The position numbers and the translations under genes were made by a program. Below the pieces are notes generated by a model, which had not been told where the DNA came from, did not search any database, and was given only the letters and a program-made list of their open reading frames with translations. From Tubiluchus corallicola (Eukaryota; Priapulida; Priapulimorpha; Priapulimorphida; Tubiluchidae), in assembly GCA_030141605.1 (NCBI GenBank), contig JAQGDQ010000545.1, forward strand, positions 104,004-145,923: a stretch of 41,920 nucleotides of DNA. Direction: 5' to 3'. Of this stretch, positions 1 to 27,512 are shown piece after piece; within the stretch, counting starts at the first letter, position 1, and every line of letters begins with the position of its first letter.

Positions 1-1199
1 GGTGGAGGTGGCGGTGACGGTGGTGGTGGTGATGGTAGCATATGATTATAGTATATGGTGTATATCATCGTAAACACGCAACGATAAAAGAAATGTAGGG
101 AAAATGCGGAAAAGAACACAAAGCAAAAGAAAAGAAAATTATAAACTATTCGGCAAGCAGTTTAACAAGCTTAACAGAGTATTACCATAGGAATTGGTGT
201 GGCACGTGACAATGCTGCGTCAGAGCCCTGACATTCCAGGCACCGATTCACACAAAAATGTCAGTTAATCCCTCCTTGTATCACACCGCAAACTAGATCT
301 ATTATTATTTATTAGGAGGCGTTATCTCAAGTGACCATGCGTTTGAGGGTGAAACATATGAATCTTAATTTATGAGCGTCAACTGTTGCAGAAATTACAG
401 CGAATATGAAAGCGGAAAAGTAAAATTCATGAAGACTAATGTATGTTTTATGGTGTGTTGGTCTTATAAAACAAACTGTAAATGGCGCGGAAATTGCGAC
501 TCGGGCGATATGCGTACAATTAACTTACGGAGCTGAATTTATAAATCGTCTCCACGTGACATTGTCAAAGTCCTAATAATAATAAATTGGCTAATAAAAC
601 AGTCTGAAGGGTAATAATCATGGGAATTATAATGTAGGAAAGGTTTCCACTATGAAAATATGAAAAGGAAGTGCCGAAACGAATGAAGTAGTCAGTGAGA
701 GATAAGAGTAGTTTATAAACCATGCGAACTGAGAGATCTAGATGGTCAGAGCTTCTAATACACAAAGATAGATAGATAATTTTTTTATTGACTGATATAT
801 ATTTAACATATTTAACGTATCTATTGGGTAATTGCAATTACAATTCACACAATACATATACTGTTTACAAATATATAAATACATACACATATAAAGTTAT
901 AAAACATGCACTAGGTTAGTAACGGCAGAATGAATACAAGATGAATTCAATAATTCAAACCATAGACAAAACATCAAACTTTGATGTATAGACCCAATGG
1001 TATAACAGTAATATTCAACAAAATTAAGTTATTTACACATATAGTATTTAATTTACATAAACGATTACAAATTTAAAAAACGAACTATATATATATATAT
1101 ATATATAAATTTATAATAATTACATCCGGAACTGAAACGTCTTAAAACAAAATTACAAGCAATTTGAAGAATTACAGAATCGTTTGATCTTAACAATAA
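1..1199. other. No gene seen; simple repeat and AT-rich DNA
   Basis: Positions 1-36 are a GGT/GGC-rich trinucleotide tract and about 1083-1107 is an (AT)n run. The rest shows no supported coding signal; 840-1199 may be the 3' untranslated part of the adjoining minus-strand LINE relic. Confidence 0.5.
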
Positions 1200-1390
1200 T
1201 TTTAGTTTGACATCATCTGATAAGCAAGTAAAGTTTGGATATAAAGAGCTAATTTCTGTATAAGGGTGTTTCTTAGCTGTTCATATCTACTACAGTGTAA
1301 AATCATATGTGTTTTGTCTTCTAGATCTTGTTTGGTTAGGTCGCATTGTGTACACTAGGTTTCATTGGCTGGGATTTCGTTAGGTTTATG
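1200..1390 (-). pseudogene. LINE relic: C-terminal zinc-knuckle fragment
   Basis: Read on -, the stretch encodes CTQCDLTKQ, then THMILHCSRYEQLRNTLIQ. This C-x2-C...H-x4-C pattern, followed by a Tyr and a basic helix, is what non-LTR retrotransposons carry at the end of the polymerase ORF. The same layout occurs in the LINE at 25797. A stop directly precedes the first cysteine and another follows about 48 codons on, so the copy is dead. Confidence 0.6.
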
Positions 1391-2307
1391 TTGACTAACG
1401 GTTTCTATTGTGAGGGGGAGCTAATACGTAGTTATAGGAACTGATATGTAGCTAATACATAGCGATATAAACATAGAATCAAGGAGATGGTCACAGCAGA
1501 ATCAGTCCATAAAAACAACATTCGAAGTGTTCAAATTATTTTCCACAAAATTTCACTTATGTACCATTACAACTGGATGTTACATTCAGTTTTATAAATT
1601 ATTACAGCATTATAATATGATATATTTATTATAGTATAATTTAGATACTACTTAACGCCTTTGTTACAAATTCACACACCAAATTTGCTTCAGATTTAAA
1701 AAAATGACTGTAAATTTGAGAAATCTACATTATTATAGTTCATTCTCAAACTATGAGTAAGTGCACTTTCGCATATTTTATTCATCTGTTTCTATCTAGG
1801 TAACAATACATCAAAGTAGAAAGATGCTTCAACACAAACAACTTCAGGAAATCAGATTTGGGTCGGAAACTTTGAGATAAAATTTGAACTTGGGGCAAAT
1901 TATGCAACAATCTAGTTTTCCCGCCTTTTTTCTCTAATATTAAAATCAAAAATAACTGAAAACCCCCAAAATTGCCGACAGTTGCCTTTAATGGTTTCTC
2001 TGCACTTTCTGTTTAGATTTCAGCCCTCAACAACAATTCTGTTGGTAATTTTTAAGTGGAGTTTAGATTTCTGAATTAATATCGTTGTTGGTCAAAATTC
2101 TGTCTTGGTGATAGCTGCGGGTGCCTTGAATACAATCGTTTTATATCGGAATATAAAACTAGGACTATCAGAGAAACATAAACAATGAAAAACAAAATAA
2201 ACCTCGGCTATAAAGTGACATTTTTGAGGTGTCCCAATGCAACACATGTGCTGGAGCATGGGGTATGCACTCCAACGTTGATGTTATACTGTTTTCACAG
2301 TCCCAAT
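1391..2307. other. No feature recognised
   Basis: AT-rich unique-looking sequence. I looked here for the missing first exons of the receptor (signal peptide, first ligand-binding strands) and found no convincing candidate. Confidence 0.4.
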
Positions 2308-3025
2308 CTCCTCCAAGACCGCACTACTCAAAATAGGTCTTATAAGGCCTATGAATTTTCTGCTACTGTATGAGTACAGACATAACTAAATGATCACAAA
2401 TTAGGTACTGTTCTATTCAGTAGAATCTCGACTATCCAATTATGCTATTTGTTTAAACACATTAAGTTATTTAACTGGATAAAATTAAGAAAAATACGCC
2501 CTTTTCGGGCACTCTAACTTAGCCTATTGAGTAGCTTAGTATTCTAGTATACACTTGCGTGATCGTACACTATTTTTTTGGTCGCCTGCTCACTGCAACC
2601 CTAGAGAATTATACTGTTATACTGAGTTCCAAAAAAGCAACCGATCAGCCAAGGACAAATTAAGGTCGATTCACTTTCCAACATGAATTTCTCCTTAAAA
2701 CTAGAATAGACTTGAGGCCAAAATGTATGAAAGTGTTGTGTCTGGATAGTTGAAATTTTCTGCATTAGCCAACTTCACACAAGTGATACTGTACATTGTT
2801 GCAGTGGAAACACTGCAGTTACTGAAAGCTTTGTTCAATTAATTCGTCAGAAATCGATTTTTAATTTATCTAAAGTAAGCAAATGCATTTCATATATAAT
2901 TTTGCATGAAAATCCATTGTGAGCATCCTACAAAAATTATCAAATATGATGTAAGCGTTCCTTAGCGAGAGCAGTTATTCATGAACCCACGTAAACTGCA
3001 GCAAACAATTACGGTCCTGAAGGAG
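2308..3025. mobile_element. Family A element, copy 1 (older copy)
   Basis: About 718 bases that align along most of their length with 32171-32780. Shared landmarks are ACTCAAAATAGGTCT near the left end, TTTAACTGGATAAAATTA, ACTTAGCCTATTGAGTAG and CCAAGGACAAATTAAGGTCG. Ends CTCCTCCAAGACC and GGTCCTGAAGGAG are imperfect inverted repeats. The flanks CAAT and TCAG are not TTAA, suggesting decay. It stops about 110 bases before receptor exon A. Confidence 0.65.
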
Positions 3026-3133
3026 TCAGTAAAGTTTTTTGTCGTCGCTACTTGTTTTTTTAAAATTGTCCCGAAATTCTAAAATTGGCCCCGAAGTCTT
3101 GAGTGTCAACAGCTTCTTATTGTTTATTTTCAG

Positions 3134-17503
<14,370 letters not shown>

Positions 17504-17756
17504 CACCATATTAATTTCCCAGAATTTCACCCAAGTCGCCTACAAGAACACTTGTCACTAAGGTTTTATGTTACACTGTGTTATAAACATTTTAACATTG
17601 TATACTAGCTTAGCTCAAAGCATTCAAACCAAAGTGCTCTGTAGAAAAATGAGAAGTGATATACGCAGCATGTAATATACGCAATTACTTCAAGTACCTG
17701 TACAGTTGTACATAGTTACATAAACGCCAGTAGCAATTTTTTAAACTATATACTTC

Positions 17757-18351
17757 TCAGACCTATTTCACAATGAGGACGCAAGGAAAAATGACACGTG
17801 AAATTGCTGTCAGAAAATCAGAAAATTTTCTAAAAGTTTCCGATTTTTCTCGAAATGTCGTGTAGCAAGAAAGTTCATTTCACAGTGAAACCGCGCGCCC
17901 AGTTAGCTGCAGCTACTTTGCGAGTTTTATTGCTGTATAACCTGTCTAAATTAAGTTACATAATTTATATACTGAAAATATACATGTATAAAATAAATAT
18001 ACGGATGCGTTATTTTTCTTTTTCACGAATATAGCCTTCGATGTTGCATTAATAAAACATAAAATCGTTAGTCTGTTAAAAGACAGATCAAAAATTTAAT
18101 CTTATAATTTTAGGCTGTTAGGCTGAAATATGTTAATTGTTGTTCGTTAAATAAGTATGATGTATTTGAGTAGTTAAATTTAAGACTGAATTCCAGGACG
18201 ATTCCTCAAGAAAATGGAACATGCAGTATATCTACTATGCGGCGCAATTCCTCACGAGGAGGATGCATAGCTTCTAGCTTGCGGCAAAATTCCTCATGAG
18301 AAACTGCGCGAGGAATTTGCCTCGCGTCCTCACTGTGAAATGGGCCTTAGT
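17757..18351. mobile_element. Inverted-repeat element G in the receptor 3' flank
   Basis: The left end, CAGACCTATTTCACAATGAG then GACGC, and the right end (reverse complement AAGGCCCATTTCACAGTGAG then GACGC) match over about 30 bases with a few differences. No transposase ORF. The ends have a hAT-like look, but no 8-base target duplication is visible. Confidence 0.7.
17992..17997 (+). terminator. Candidate polyadenylation signal of the receptor gene
   Basis: AATAAA, 489 bases after the stop codon; another is at 18051-18056. I found no AATAAA or ATTAAA between the stop and 17757, so the first usable signal lies inside element G. Confidence 0.4.
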
Positions 18352-19719
18352 TAACATGCCACAATTTGAAATTGCATTATAATATTACAGTTTGGTATTT
18401 TTGCTAGTTTTAGCCAATCAACGCGTCAAAACTGGTTAAGTTTCAAATATTGCCAGGATATTTTGTTTAATTTTAATTGAATATGCATAATCCTAGATTA
18501 CGTGGAAAACCAGAATTAGACGCACCAATAAAACAGTTTACAAGTGACCTTATAGCCGTGTTGCTAAAGTTTGATGTATTAATCCGCACACGAACGACAC
18601 AATCTGCATGCTCAAAATCCTATTAAGGTATCCTTTAACACCCTGGTTCCCAACCTTTTGGACTGCACGCACCCCTAATTTGTTACACTCCTGGTACCAC
18701 ATCGCCCGCCACAAGCAAAATGAAGAACCAATACTATAATTTAGCTAACACAAGGTGTTCGATTTTCACAATTTACATTAATAGAGACTTCATATGCGAG
18801 ACAAGCTTAACTTAAACAGCAAATAGACGGACTCGTTCACCAAATCACATAAAGGTTATGCGCACGCGCCCTGCATGTGGACTTCGCATTGTTGCCTCTT
18901 TCACATCAGAAAAAAAGCGTTCACACCGGTTTCGTTTGAAGTTTAGAATTTGTAAGAGATCTTGTTTTAAAATGTTAGTGTTGATCACAACTCTGTGCTA
19001 ATATAAAGACGATGATAAAATCTGTAGTGACAAAAAGTATGTAATTGAATTTTCGTGTATATTGGAAGCCATGAAAGTGGGTATCTAACAAAGCACAGTA
19101 TAGACAGACATTATGGTAAAGTTATGCCCGGCAAAGTTTGTTTATTTTAATCATCTGTTTATAAACGTGCCAGAATTTGTTAACACTTTCATGTTTATTC
19201 TTTTCATACTTGTAAAATCTATGATATAAATACGAAATAGGAGAAAATTTCACTCATAATTTTTTGGTCTGATACATGTATGTAACTTATTGACTTTGTT
19301 CCCAGTGCTTGTTTCGAAGTCACATTCAGTTGCACAGAAACTTTACTGAAGACTGGGCCTGAGGCCCTGAACTCGTGTTTCTTCATTTAAAACATGAATT
19401 TCAAAAAGGAGAGTTTAAATTCTTAATATAAAGGCAGTGAAAATCTCATTAGCTTGTATACTGATTATTATTTAAGCAGTTTATTTGGTATAAAATTGAA
19501 AGCATACAGTGATAGTAATTTAAACTTTTGTACAAATACAGTATCAATAAATTGCACAGTTGTTTATTAAAAACCCGTTTTGAATTTTTGGCAGGCATAA
19601 ATAAAGGTGGACGCAAATTTTAACAATTAAAACAAGAGAAGAACAAAGTTCATCAGAAACGATGCAAACAATAATTGGTGCTACTCACTATACGGGTCAA
19701 ATAAAAATCACCTAAAAAG
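18352..19719. other. Intergenic DNA, no gene seen
   Basis: Around 18648 the sequence CTGGTTCCCAACCTTTTGG resembles the ends of hAT-type repeats of animal genomes, but no partner end was found. Nothing else supported. Confidence 0.35.
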
Positions 19720-20215
19720 TATATATATATATATGTATAATAATAAACACTTTATTTCACAAATATAAACACAAGTACAGTTAACAAATCAGAAAATTAT
19801 GTTAACCACACATACAGGAACACGTCCCAACAAATAAGGGGCTCTTTATAAGCGCAGTTAATATAAAAAAAATACAATAATTAACAAACACATCTACATG
19901 TATATCACAGTGTTGGTTGAGTACATTATTTCTTAGCAAAATTATTTCGTACGTCTTAATTTAAAATCACGTATAATTATAGTTTTATTTCTTAACTTCC
20001 ACATCTCCACTTCTGTTTAAAAATATAAACTTATCAATATCGCACATGGACGGGAATTCTGAAAAATATCTGATATTTGATTTAAGAATGCAGTCCTTTC
20101 TTGACAATAAACATTTTCTCATATTAACAGGAGTTTTAGGTCTGGTATATCAATCTATGCGCGCTAACACAGAATTTTGTGTAAGTTTCCTTATGTGCTG
20201 CAGGAACTCCAGTAA
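19720..20215 (-). pseudogene. LINE relic: 3' end of a polymerase ORF
   Basis: Read on -, the last open stretch encodes SRKDCILKSNIRYFSEF and DIDKFIFLNRSGDVEVKK-stop. This resembles the last residues of the LINE at 23137-26316 (DKFLFLMGSNDIEVFKAF). An AATAAA (read on -) and a TA-rich tail follow at about 19725-19750. In-frame stops upstream mark it as dead. Confidence 0.45.
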
Positions 20216-20227
20216 TCAAAAGCTCTA

Positions 20228-20699
<472 letters not shown>

Positions 20700-20795
20700 T
20701 TGGTAATAATGTCACAGGAAAAAGTCACAATTTTAGCTAGGAAAAAATCGTAGGAAAAAAGTCAAGATAAAGTCACAGAATCTTAAAAAATAGTT
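20700..20795. mobile_element. Family E short element, copy 2 (partial)
   Basis: Matches the copy at 16404 over GGAAAAAGTCACAATTTTAG and CTAGGAAAAAA, then degenerates into further AAAGTCA repeats. The right end is unclear. Confidence 0.45.
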
Positions 20796-20987
20796 AAATA
20801 CATAATCTAAGCAAAAGAACGCAAAATGGAGGACAACAAAACTTTTGTAAGGAGTATAATAAACTGTTATCTTGTAATAAAATGACCTCGATGTGTGGTA
20901 ATTGCAACTACAATAACACAGCCATTACCAACATATCAGTGTAATAAAAAGAAATGTTTTTTAATGGAAAATAAGCGACGGTCTTTT

Positions 20988-21556
20988 TGAAGGCAAGGTC
21001 AAACCTTCTGGAAAGTTAGGCTTATTTCAATTTTCACGAAAAATGTTAGAAGAATTTAGTAATAAAACTACACTAAACGCCCCGTGTAATTAGTACAGTG
21101 ACTTTAAAGTCGCGATCACTTCATGCTTGGATGCTCTCATTTTCAATGTCCGTTCTTCCACCAAAGACGTCATTCGTCTTGCAGAAAAATAGTGCACTGT
21201 CAATCTTCATCAAAACTATAACAAGTTTTTACAAAAAAATAGATTTTTTTTACAAAAACTAATTTTGTAATCTTTTTACTTGAACGTTACGTATCCTGCA
21301 GAAGCTAGAATTAGTTTCAGCAGCGAACGCTCATGGAAAGCCACGACGCGCTTACGAAAAGTCACGAAGTCTCCCAGTTACGTCACAATTTTCAAACGAA
21401 CGACAGCAACCACCATGCTCGAAAATTTCTATTCAGAGGTAGTATATTTTAAATTTATGGGCAGTTTTTTGCAAATTTATTCGTTATATTTTTCTAAGTT
21501 AACTGATAACAGTAAAATATACAGAACGTACTGAGTGAATTGTTCTTTCCTTTACA
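20988..21556 (+). mobile_element. Family D element, copy 1
   Basis: Begins AAGGCAAGGTCAAACCTTC and ends TTGTTCTTTCCTTTAC. Internal blocks shared with 28073 and 33049: GAAAAATGTTAGAAGAAT, TCACTTTAAAGTCG-type, AAAAGTCACGAAGTCTCCCA and TTTCTATTCAGAGGTAGTAT. The TTAA flanks are lost by mutation. Short open frames inside are not conserved between copies. Confidence 0.75.
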
Positions 21557-21973
21557 GATTTTCACTTTTAGCTGCAACTACGTCGAATCATTTCCCTCGT
21601 ATTTTACATTTGAATTTCCACTCACGCTTTTTGCTCGTCTCAAGAATGACCACAAAGTTATTATTTCTCATAATTTATATATGCCGTAATGGCAAATGCA
21701 TGTCTAGCTGTTTTGCTCAAACACTGGCTGAGAGAACCGCGATTGTTTTCATGTTTTCCTGCATAATAACGTATTTCACATGCAAACTGTGACATAAGAA
21801 TAGGATTTTGATCGAAGAAGCGGTTTATTTGTTTAACGTGGCTGGTAAAGTTAGACTTACATAAAACGCATTACGCATTTGAGGGAAATGTCAAATAGTC
21901 AGAACTGAATATTCCGCGAGAGGGATTACGTCTCATGCTCTAGCTAGGAGTTCATTCCGTTACTTTACAACAA

Positions 21974-22336
21974 TAAGCCTTTTCACAGTTGTTGTAGGTC
22001 AAAGATTAAGTGTACCACAGTAACGCGTCTTAACTACAACCGTCATGTGACATCTGGGTAAAGCAAAGCCGTCTGCCGCATCTATTCAGTAACTTCAGTT
22101 GTTTTACATGGACTTTTCTTAATTATGCATTACTGTGTGCGTAGAGTGATTTACTAGCAGAATCTTGCTTGGGAACAAGAAAAAATGAACTAGGCAACGT
22201 TCTAGCTGTTAAAACTGTTAATTACACTAGCACGAGCTGCTAGGTGTTTCCAAGTATAAACAAATGCTTGTCTGGTGCACTTAACCTTTTACTTTTTTAC
22301 GATCAATATAAACCGCTGGAGCTGCGAAAAGGCGTA
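21974..22336 (+). mobile_element. Family C element, copy 1
   Basis: Left end TAAGCCTTTTCACAGTTG; right end GCTGCGAAAAGGCGTA, an imperfect inverted partner. Internal blocks shared with 29892 and 33862: AGATTAAGTGTACCACAG, AACTACAACCGTCA, AACTTCAGTTGTTTTA and GCTTGGGAACAAGAAAAAAT. No ORF. Confidence 0.75.
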
Positions 22337-23136
22337 GTAATTGTCCAAATATTATGGCAATATTTCCCAATATCCCCTTAACTCTGCAGAATTTAAAAAA
22401 AGCCCTATCATTCTCGCAAAATATTCTTTCTTTTCTGAAAAAAAGCAGATCGTGCGACGTTTTTGTGCTGCACTCACCACTCAGTCAGCCTTTCTCTCAG
22501 ACCACTGTGCCGCAAAAAGTAGGCAAGAATGGGGTCTTAATGGATGATGTCTTAGGGTCTTAATGGATGAAATGATTGTTATTTCTAATAACTACAAGAT
22601 TTGCAGCAAAACTGTGGGTGGGTCACAAAATTTTGCCTTGTGAGCAATAGACCTCTTGATTCAGACTCGATACGACTGACATCCACGACCCACCAGCATT
22701 ATAGTGACCCATTCTAGTTAAGCAAACTTTGTGCCGACCATTGATTAAACTTTATCTCATTTTAATTTACTGTCCAAAATATACATCTTCTTGCGTATAA
22801 AAATTAGCAATTGTCTCCATTATTTGAATAATTACCTTGGAAAGTTAATTAACGGCAACCGAACACAGCTATCGCTTACGTCACAAATTAACCACAACTT
22901 GTGCAATGGGAGGCATCTTCCCTGCGCGTCCAGCACGATTGCATAAGCGAATATTGTTATAAAACGCTGATGTGATGTCACACACGAACACTGCAGTTCA
23001 TGATCATGCTTATCACGGTACCGCGCCTATTCATCGGCGACGCGAATGTGACAAAAAGGCGCCATTGCTAGTCTTAGTGGATTCGCTGAGCCTCGCGTAG
23101 CTTTGAAAGTTTAACAAAATTTAACTATCCGAGGTA
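22337..23136. other. Intergenic DNA, no gene seen
   Basis: A stretch near 22845-22910 (TTAATTAACGGCAACCG, ACGTCACAAATTAACC) faintly resembles the end of family B. Otherwise nothing supported. Confidence 0.35.
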
Positions 23137-26100
23137 ATTGTTATTATGGTCAGAAACTTCTTGAAATACGTAAATCGTACAGTCTTAGAACTCTGAATTG
23201 GCGTACATTGGGAGATTCTATTGGCAGGTTTACGCTTCATAATGTTAGGGGCTCTAGCGTCATTGATTACGCTGTTGTTAGTAATGATTTGATAGATAAA
23301 GTAGTGGCATTTGAAGTGCCATGAAAAGTCAACGAGTCAGATCATTGCCAAATTTCTATGATATTGAGAAATTTAATATATGCCAAAAAAGACATTACTT
23401 ATCAATTACGAAAATTTCCAGAAAAAATGCGATGGAATGACTTAACTCGGGAACTCTTTAAAAATGCTTTGAAATCCGGCGTAATAAATTGCCAAATCAC
23501 TGCGCTCATGCAACAGAATTATAATATAAACGAGAACGAGATTGAAGCGGCTGTAAATAACATTAATTCCATTTTGCTTACAGCTGCATCTGAAATAGTT
23601 AAAAGAAATGGTCTAAATAAAAATAAACGCTACGCCCAGCAAAAACGCCAGCCAAGCAAGAATTGGTCTAACAGCCAATGTAAAGCAGCCCCCAACCGAC
23701 TAAAATAAGTACATTTTAAATTGCAAAGCGCCCCGTATAATTATAACTTACGAGAGCTGTGCTTTAAAGAACAGAGGTATTATAAAAAGATCAAGCAGAA
23801 AGCACACAGGGAATATCAAGCCCGTGTTATGAAACAACTAACTGAACTGGAAACTGAAAATCCGAAGGCTTTTTGGAACCTAATCAAACACCTGAAATAT
23901 CATCAGAAACCAGAAAAATGACATTGAACCAATAGTTTGGGTAGAACATTTTCGAACTTTACTGAATGGTAACGATAGCCATTGGAGAAAAACTAAAAAA
24001 CTGTCCGAGCATGTTGAAGAAAATTACACTTCTTTTTCTCAGGTAGATTATAAAATAGCTGATACGTAAATCCTGACTGCTATTAAACAGTTAAAAAAAT
24101 AACAAAACTGCTGGTACAGAAGGTTTAATAAACGAAATGCTCAAAGCTTCAAGCCAAGTTACGGTTCCTTGTCTTCGTAAATTATTCAATTTGATCTCTT
24201 CTGGTTCCTGCTATCCTACCCAGTGGAAGGAAAACTACATCATCACAATATACAAAAGAGGAAATGCAACAGACCCAAACAATTATAGAGGAATCGCCAT
24301 TTCAAGCAGCTTAAGCAAATTATTTGCGAAAATTTTGAAAAATAGGTTGCAAAAATTTCTGAGTGATAACAACATTCTCCATGAAAGTCAAATAGGGTTT
24401 AAAAGAGGCTGTCGCACCAATGACCATATGTTTACATTAAAAACACTTATCGATAATTTTTTGAAACGAAATCATAAACTTTATTGTTGTTTCATTGACT
24501 TGCGCAAAGACTTTGATTCAGTTTGGAAAATTGGATTGTACTCTAAATTGCTAAAAAATAATATAGGTGGTTATTTCCTTAAGATTTTGCAAAATATGTA
24601 CTCCAAAATGAATTACTCCGTCAAACTCGCTGGCGGATTAACAGAAGATATACCATCCTCCTTGGATGTTAAGCAAGGGTGTACGTTGAACCCAGATCCT
24701 GTCAGTCTAGGCAATTTTGAAACCATCTTCTGAAATTTCTGAAAGCAATTCTGAAATTGTCTTCTCTATGCAGAGGATATGGTCTTACTTTCTTGTTCCC
24801 AGTTAGGATTGCAACAATGCCTTAATAAGCTGAATAATTATTGTAGCGAATGGGCTCTGGAAGTTAACACTAAAAAGACAGAAATTATTGTTTTTAACAA
24901 AGCAGGCAGAATTCTATAAGATTTAAACTTTACCCACGGGTCTGATAAGCTGGAAATAGTCCAATCCCATAAATACTTAGGGGTCGAATTCTTTGCGTCT
25001 GGTGCTTTCAGGCAAAGCTGTACCACACTAAAGGACAAAGGCCTAAAGATTTTTTACTGCATGAAAAGTACATCTCAAACTGCGCAAACCCACATACTGT
25101 TATCAAATTATGTGAACATACTGTAGAACCTATAATGCTATATGACTCTTGTGTATGGGGACTTGGCATTGTTAAAATTAAAAACAATTCCCCGCATGTT
25201 CAAACTAAATTTGACAGTGTGCCAAGCGAAGAGCCCAATGTTAAATTATGCAGATTTCTTTTGAATGTCAATAACAAACGAAGCAAATATGCGACTAGGG
25301 CAGAACTGGGCCGTTTCTCCATTTTTATTAAAGTAATTAAGGATACAATCCGCTACTGGATACATGTTATTAGCCAACCTTATGATAGTTATGTATACCA
25401 AGCTTATAAGGAAAACCGAAACTTAGCTGAAAACTGTTTTGTTGGACTACTTTTGTTTAGTATATATTATGTGTATATGGCTTTGACAATGTTTGCAATA
25501 ACCAGACGTTTTCACCTAAGCGACTACTTAATAAATAAGTAGAAAAAATAAAAACTGATTATAACCCTATTTTGGAAAGAAGAAATCCATAATGATAACA
25601 AACCTGAGGGAGAAAATAACCTGCAAACGTATCAAACCTTCAAAAAACAATTTCAACTAGAAAACTATTTACTTTCTGGTTATTCCAAATATGTTATAAC
25701 AAAATTTACAAAACTGAGAATCAGCTCTCATACTTTGTGTATTGAAAGAGGGACGTCCGTCAAACCTAAAAAAAAAAATCCCAGCTGAGAATCGTATATG
25801 CTCATACTGTTTAAGAAATGAAATCAAAGACGAATTACACTTCGTTATAAAATGCCCATATTACAATGATCTTAGAGAAAAATTATATAATCGCATCAAT
25901 GTAATTAAACCCGAATTTTTCCTTATGGGCGGTGCTGATAAATTTTTATTCCTGATGGGAAGTAATGATATAGAAGTATTTAAAGCATTTATTGATTATT
26001 GAAAAAGCGTTTTTAAGACACAATGAGCAACATACTATGTTATGATCATAGCATTGAAAATGAGGCCTAATGAATGACAATTTATTTTAAATACTGATCA

Positions 26101-26316
26101 TTAAACTTTCCATTAAAAAACTAATATAACTAACAGGAAGATTTAATAATATCTGTTTTATTAGTAATTGTTTTGTTTGTATATAGTGTCGTTATATTTC
26201 ATAATTGAAATAGTAAGTATGTCTTGTTTTTTCCTTGTATATTTCAAAATTGAAATTGTGTGTATGTCTTGTTTTGTTTCTTGTACTGTATATATTTTTG
26301 ACACTAATAAATAAAT
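23137..26316 (+). mobile_element. Non-LTR retrotransposon (LINE), 5'-truncated and decayed
   Basis: In order: the C-terminal half of an APE-type endonuclease (YGQKLLEIRKS, GDSIGRFTLHNVRG, VIDYAVVSND, ESDHCQI with the catalytic His); a linker; the reverse transcriptase; a C-terminal zinc knuckle (ICSYCLRNE, then HFVIKCPYYNDLR, near 25795-25865); and the end LMGSNDIEVFKAFIDY-stop at 26002. A 3' untranslated part ends in AATAAATAAATAAA (about 26304-26316). Frame changes and stops break the ORF many times (e.g. TGA at 23322). This is a single dead copy, probably thousands of generations old. Confidence 0.85.
24085..24790 (+). pseudogene. LINE reverse transcriptase domain (broken)
   Basis: Motifs seen: GTEGLINEMLK, WKENYIITIYKRG, NNYRGIAISSSLSKLF, QIGFKRGCRTNDHMFTL, FIDLRKDFDSV (first catalytic Asp), GLTEDIPSSLDVKQGC, and after a frame break LYAEDMVLLS, where the catalytic YADD has become YAED. 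The change of the first catalytic Asp of that motif would by itself inactivate polymerisation. Confidence 0.82.
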
Positions 26317-26889
26317 AAAATTTTAATCTAAGCTTTGATTTTAAAAAAGCTGTTGCAATTTTCAATATTTTAGAGCATAGCTTATTTTGAACTGTCCACA
26401 CAATCCGTGGATACAGAATGGCGAATACAGAATTGATTTCACAGTACTGTTTCTATGCGGAAGTCTCCGCAGTACTGAGTTTTTGTCAGCTATAGATGTC
26501 TTTGCCCAGCTTCCAACCTGTTTGCAAAATGACAACTTCAAACTTGTACTAGTTTTACTTGTAGTTGCTTACACGCATGCGCAGTATCATACGACTGGTT
26601 TACGAAAACGAAAAAATTCCAGTTACTCCATATGTACGACTGTACCTCATCGGTTTTAAATCCGTTTATTATTTACAAAAATTATTGGTGCCTTTGCCTA
26701 GCTTAGGTTTTTACAGCACTATGAACACTTTGCGATCTTACTCTGTAGATTGACAAAAATCAGTAAAGATAAAGCGAAAATGTTTTACATCGTAAATGAT
26801 ACATAATTACGACAAAATACAAGCGCGATGTCAAAGTATTCTTGGAAACAATACATAATTATTGCTCATATTCATGTGCCCGTACAAGA
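26317..26889. other. Intergenic DNA, no gene seen
   Basis: Short open frames from 26387 to 26753 show no domain. No repeat relation found within the window. Confidence 0.4.
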
Positions 26890-27512
26890 AACTTTCAAAA
26901 ACAAGGAAAACAGGATGTTTTTTCATATACCACCCTGTTTTAAAATGTGGTAAAGAGTATATATTTTAACGTCACTAATAACGCAAAAGCGTTTCTGATA
27001 ATTAAATAATAGATTAAAAGCTTAATTAACGGTAGCACAACTATTGATGACATCACAAATGAACATAATTATCAGCAACACAAGCATTAGATGAGCATGT
27101 TGCAAGTGTTTACAAAGCAAAAGTTAAAGAAATTCAGTGTTATGATAAAACTCTGCAAGTTTCAAGATAAAAGTTCAAATTTCAAATTTACCACTGTATT
27201 CATGCATGAACTCTCGAACGTGGGCATTACATCACAAATGAACAGTTCTGAACCGAGAGGTACAGCAACTAGTTTTTGTGTAACTTGTTTCCAAGATGCA
27301 GGCACTAGTGCCCATCTAAGTAACAAAAGGTGAAATGCATGTAACAGTGAAGAACTAGCTGCATGAATGCGAACTTGCGTTTGTGAGATAATAATTCTTT
27401 CACATAAGTCATTCTTGAAAAAAATAGGTTCTGTTTCAATATTTTAAGGAGTAAATTGTTTTAATTTGCAGTTCAAGATTGGGTCCGGTTTTGCTTCAAC
27501 ATAGATGGAATA
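26890..27512 (-). mobile_element. Family B element, copy 2 (opposite orientation)
   Basis: Inverted relative to the copy at 14845, with the same block order when reverse complemented, from ACCGGACCCAATCTTGAACTG to the TGGTATATGAAAAAA end. The palindromic GCACTAGTGC is conserved in both. Confidence 0.65.

Noticed and set aside
2185-2373. Possible missing N-terminal exon of the receptor
   Set aside because: The peptide has neither a signal peptide nor the first ligand-binding strand pattern, and it runs into the family A element.
18648-18720. hAT-like terminal sequence (GGTTCCCAACCTTTTGG)
   Set aside because: No inverted partner and no target duplication found nearby; resemblance from memory only.
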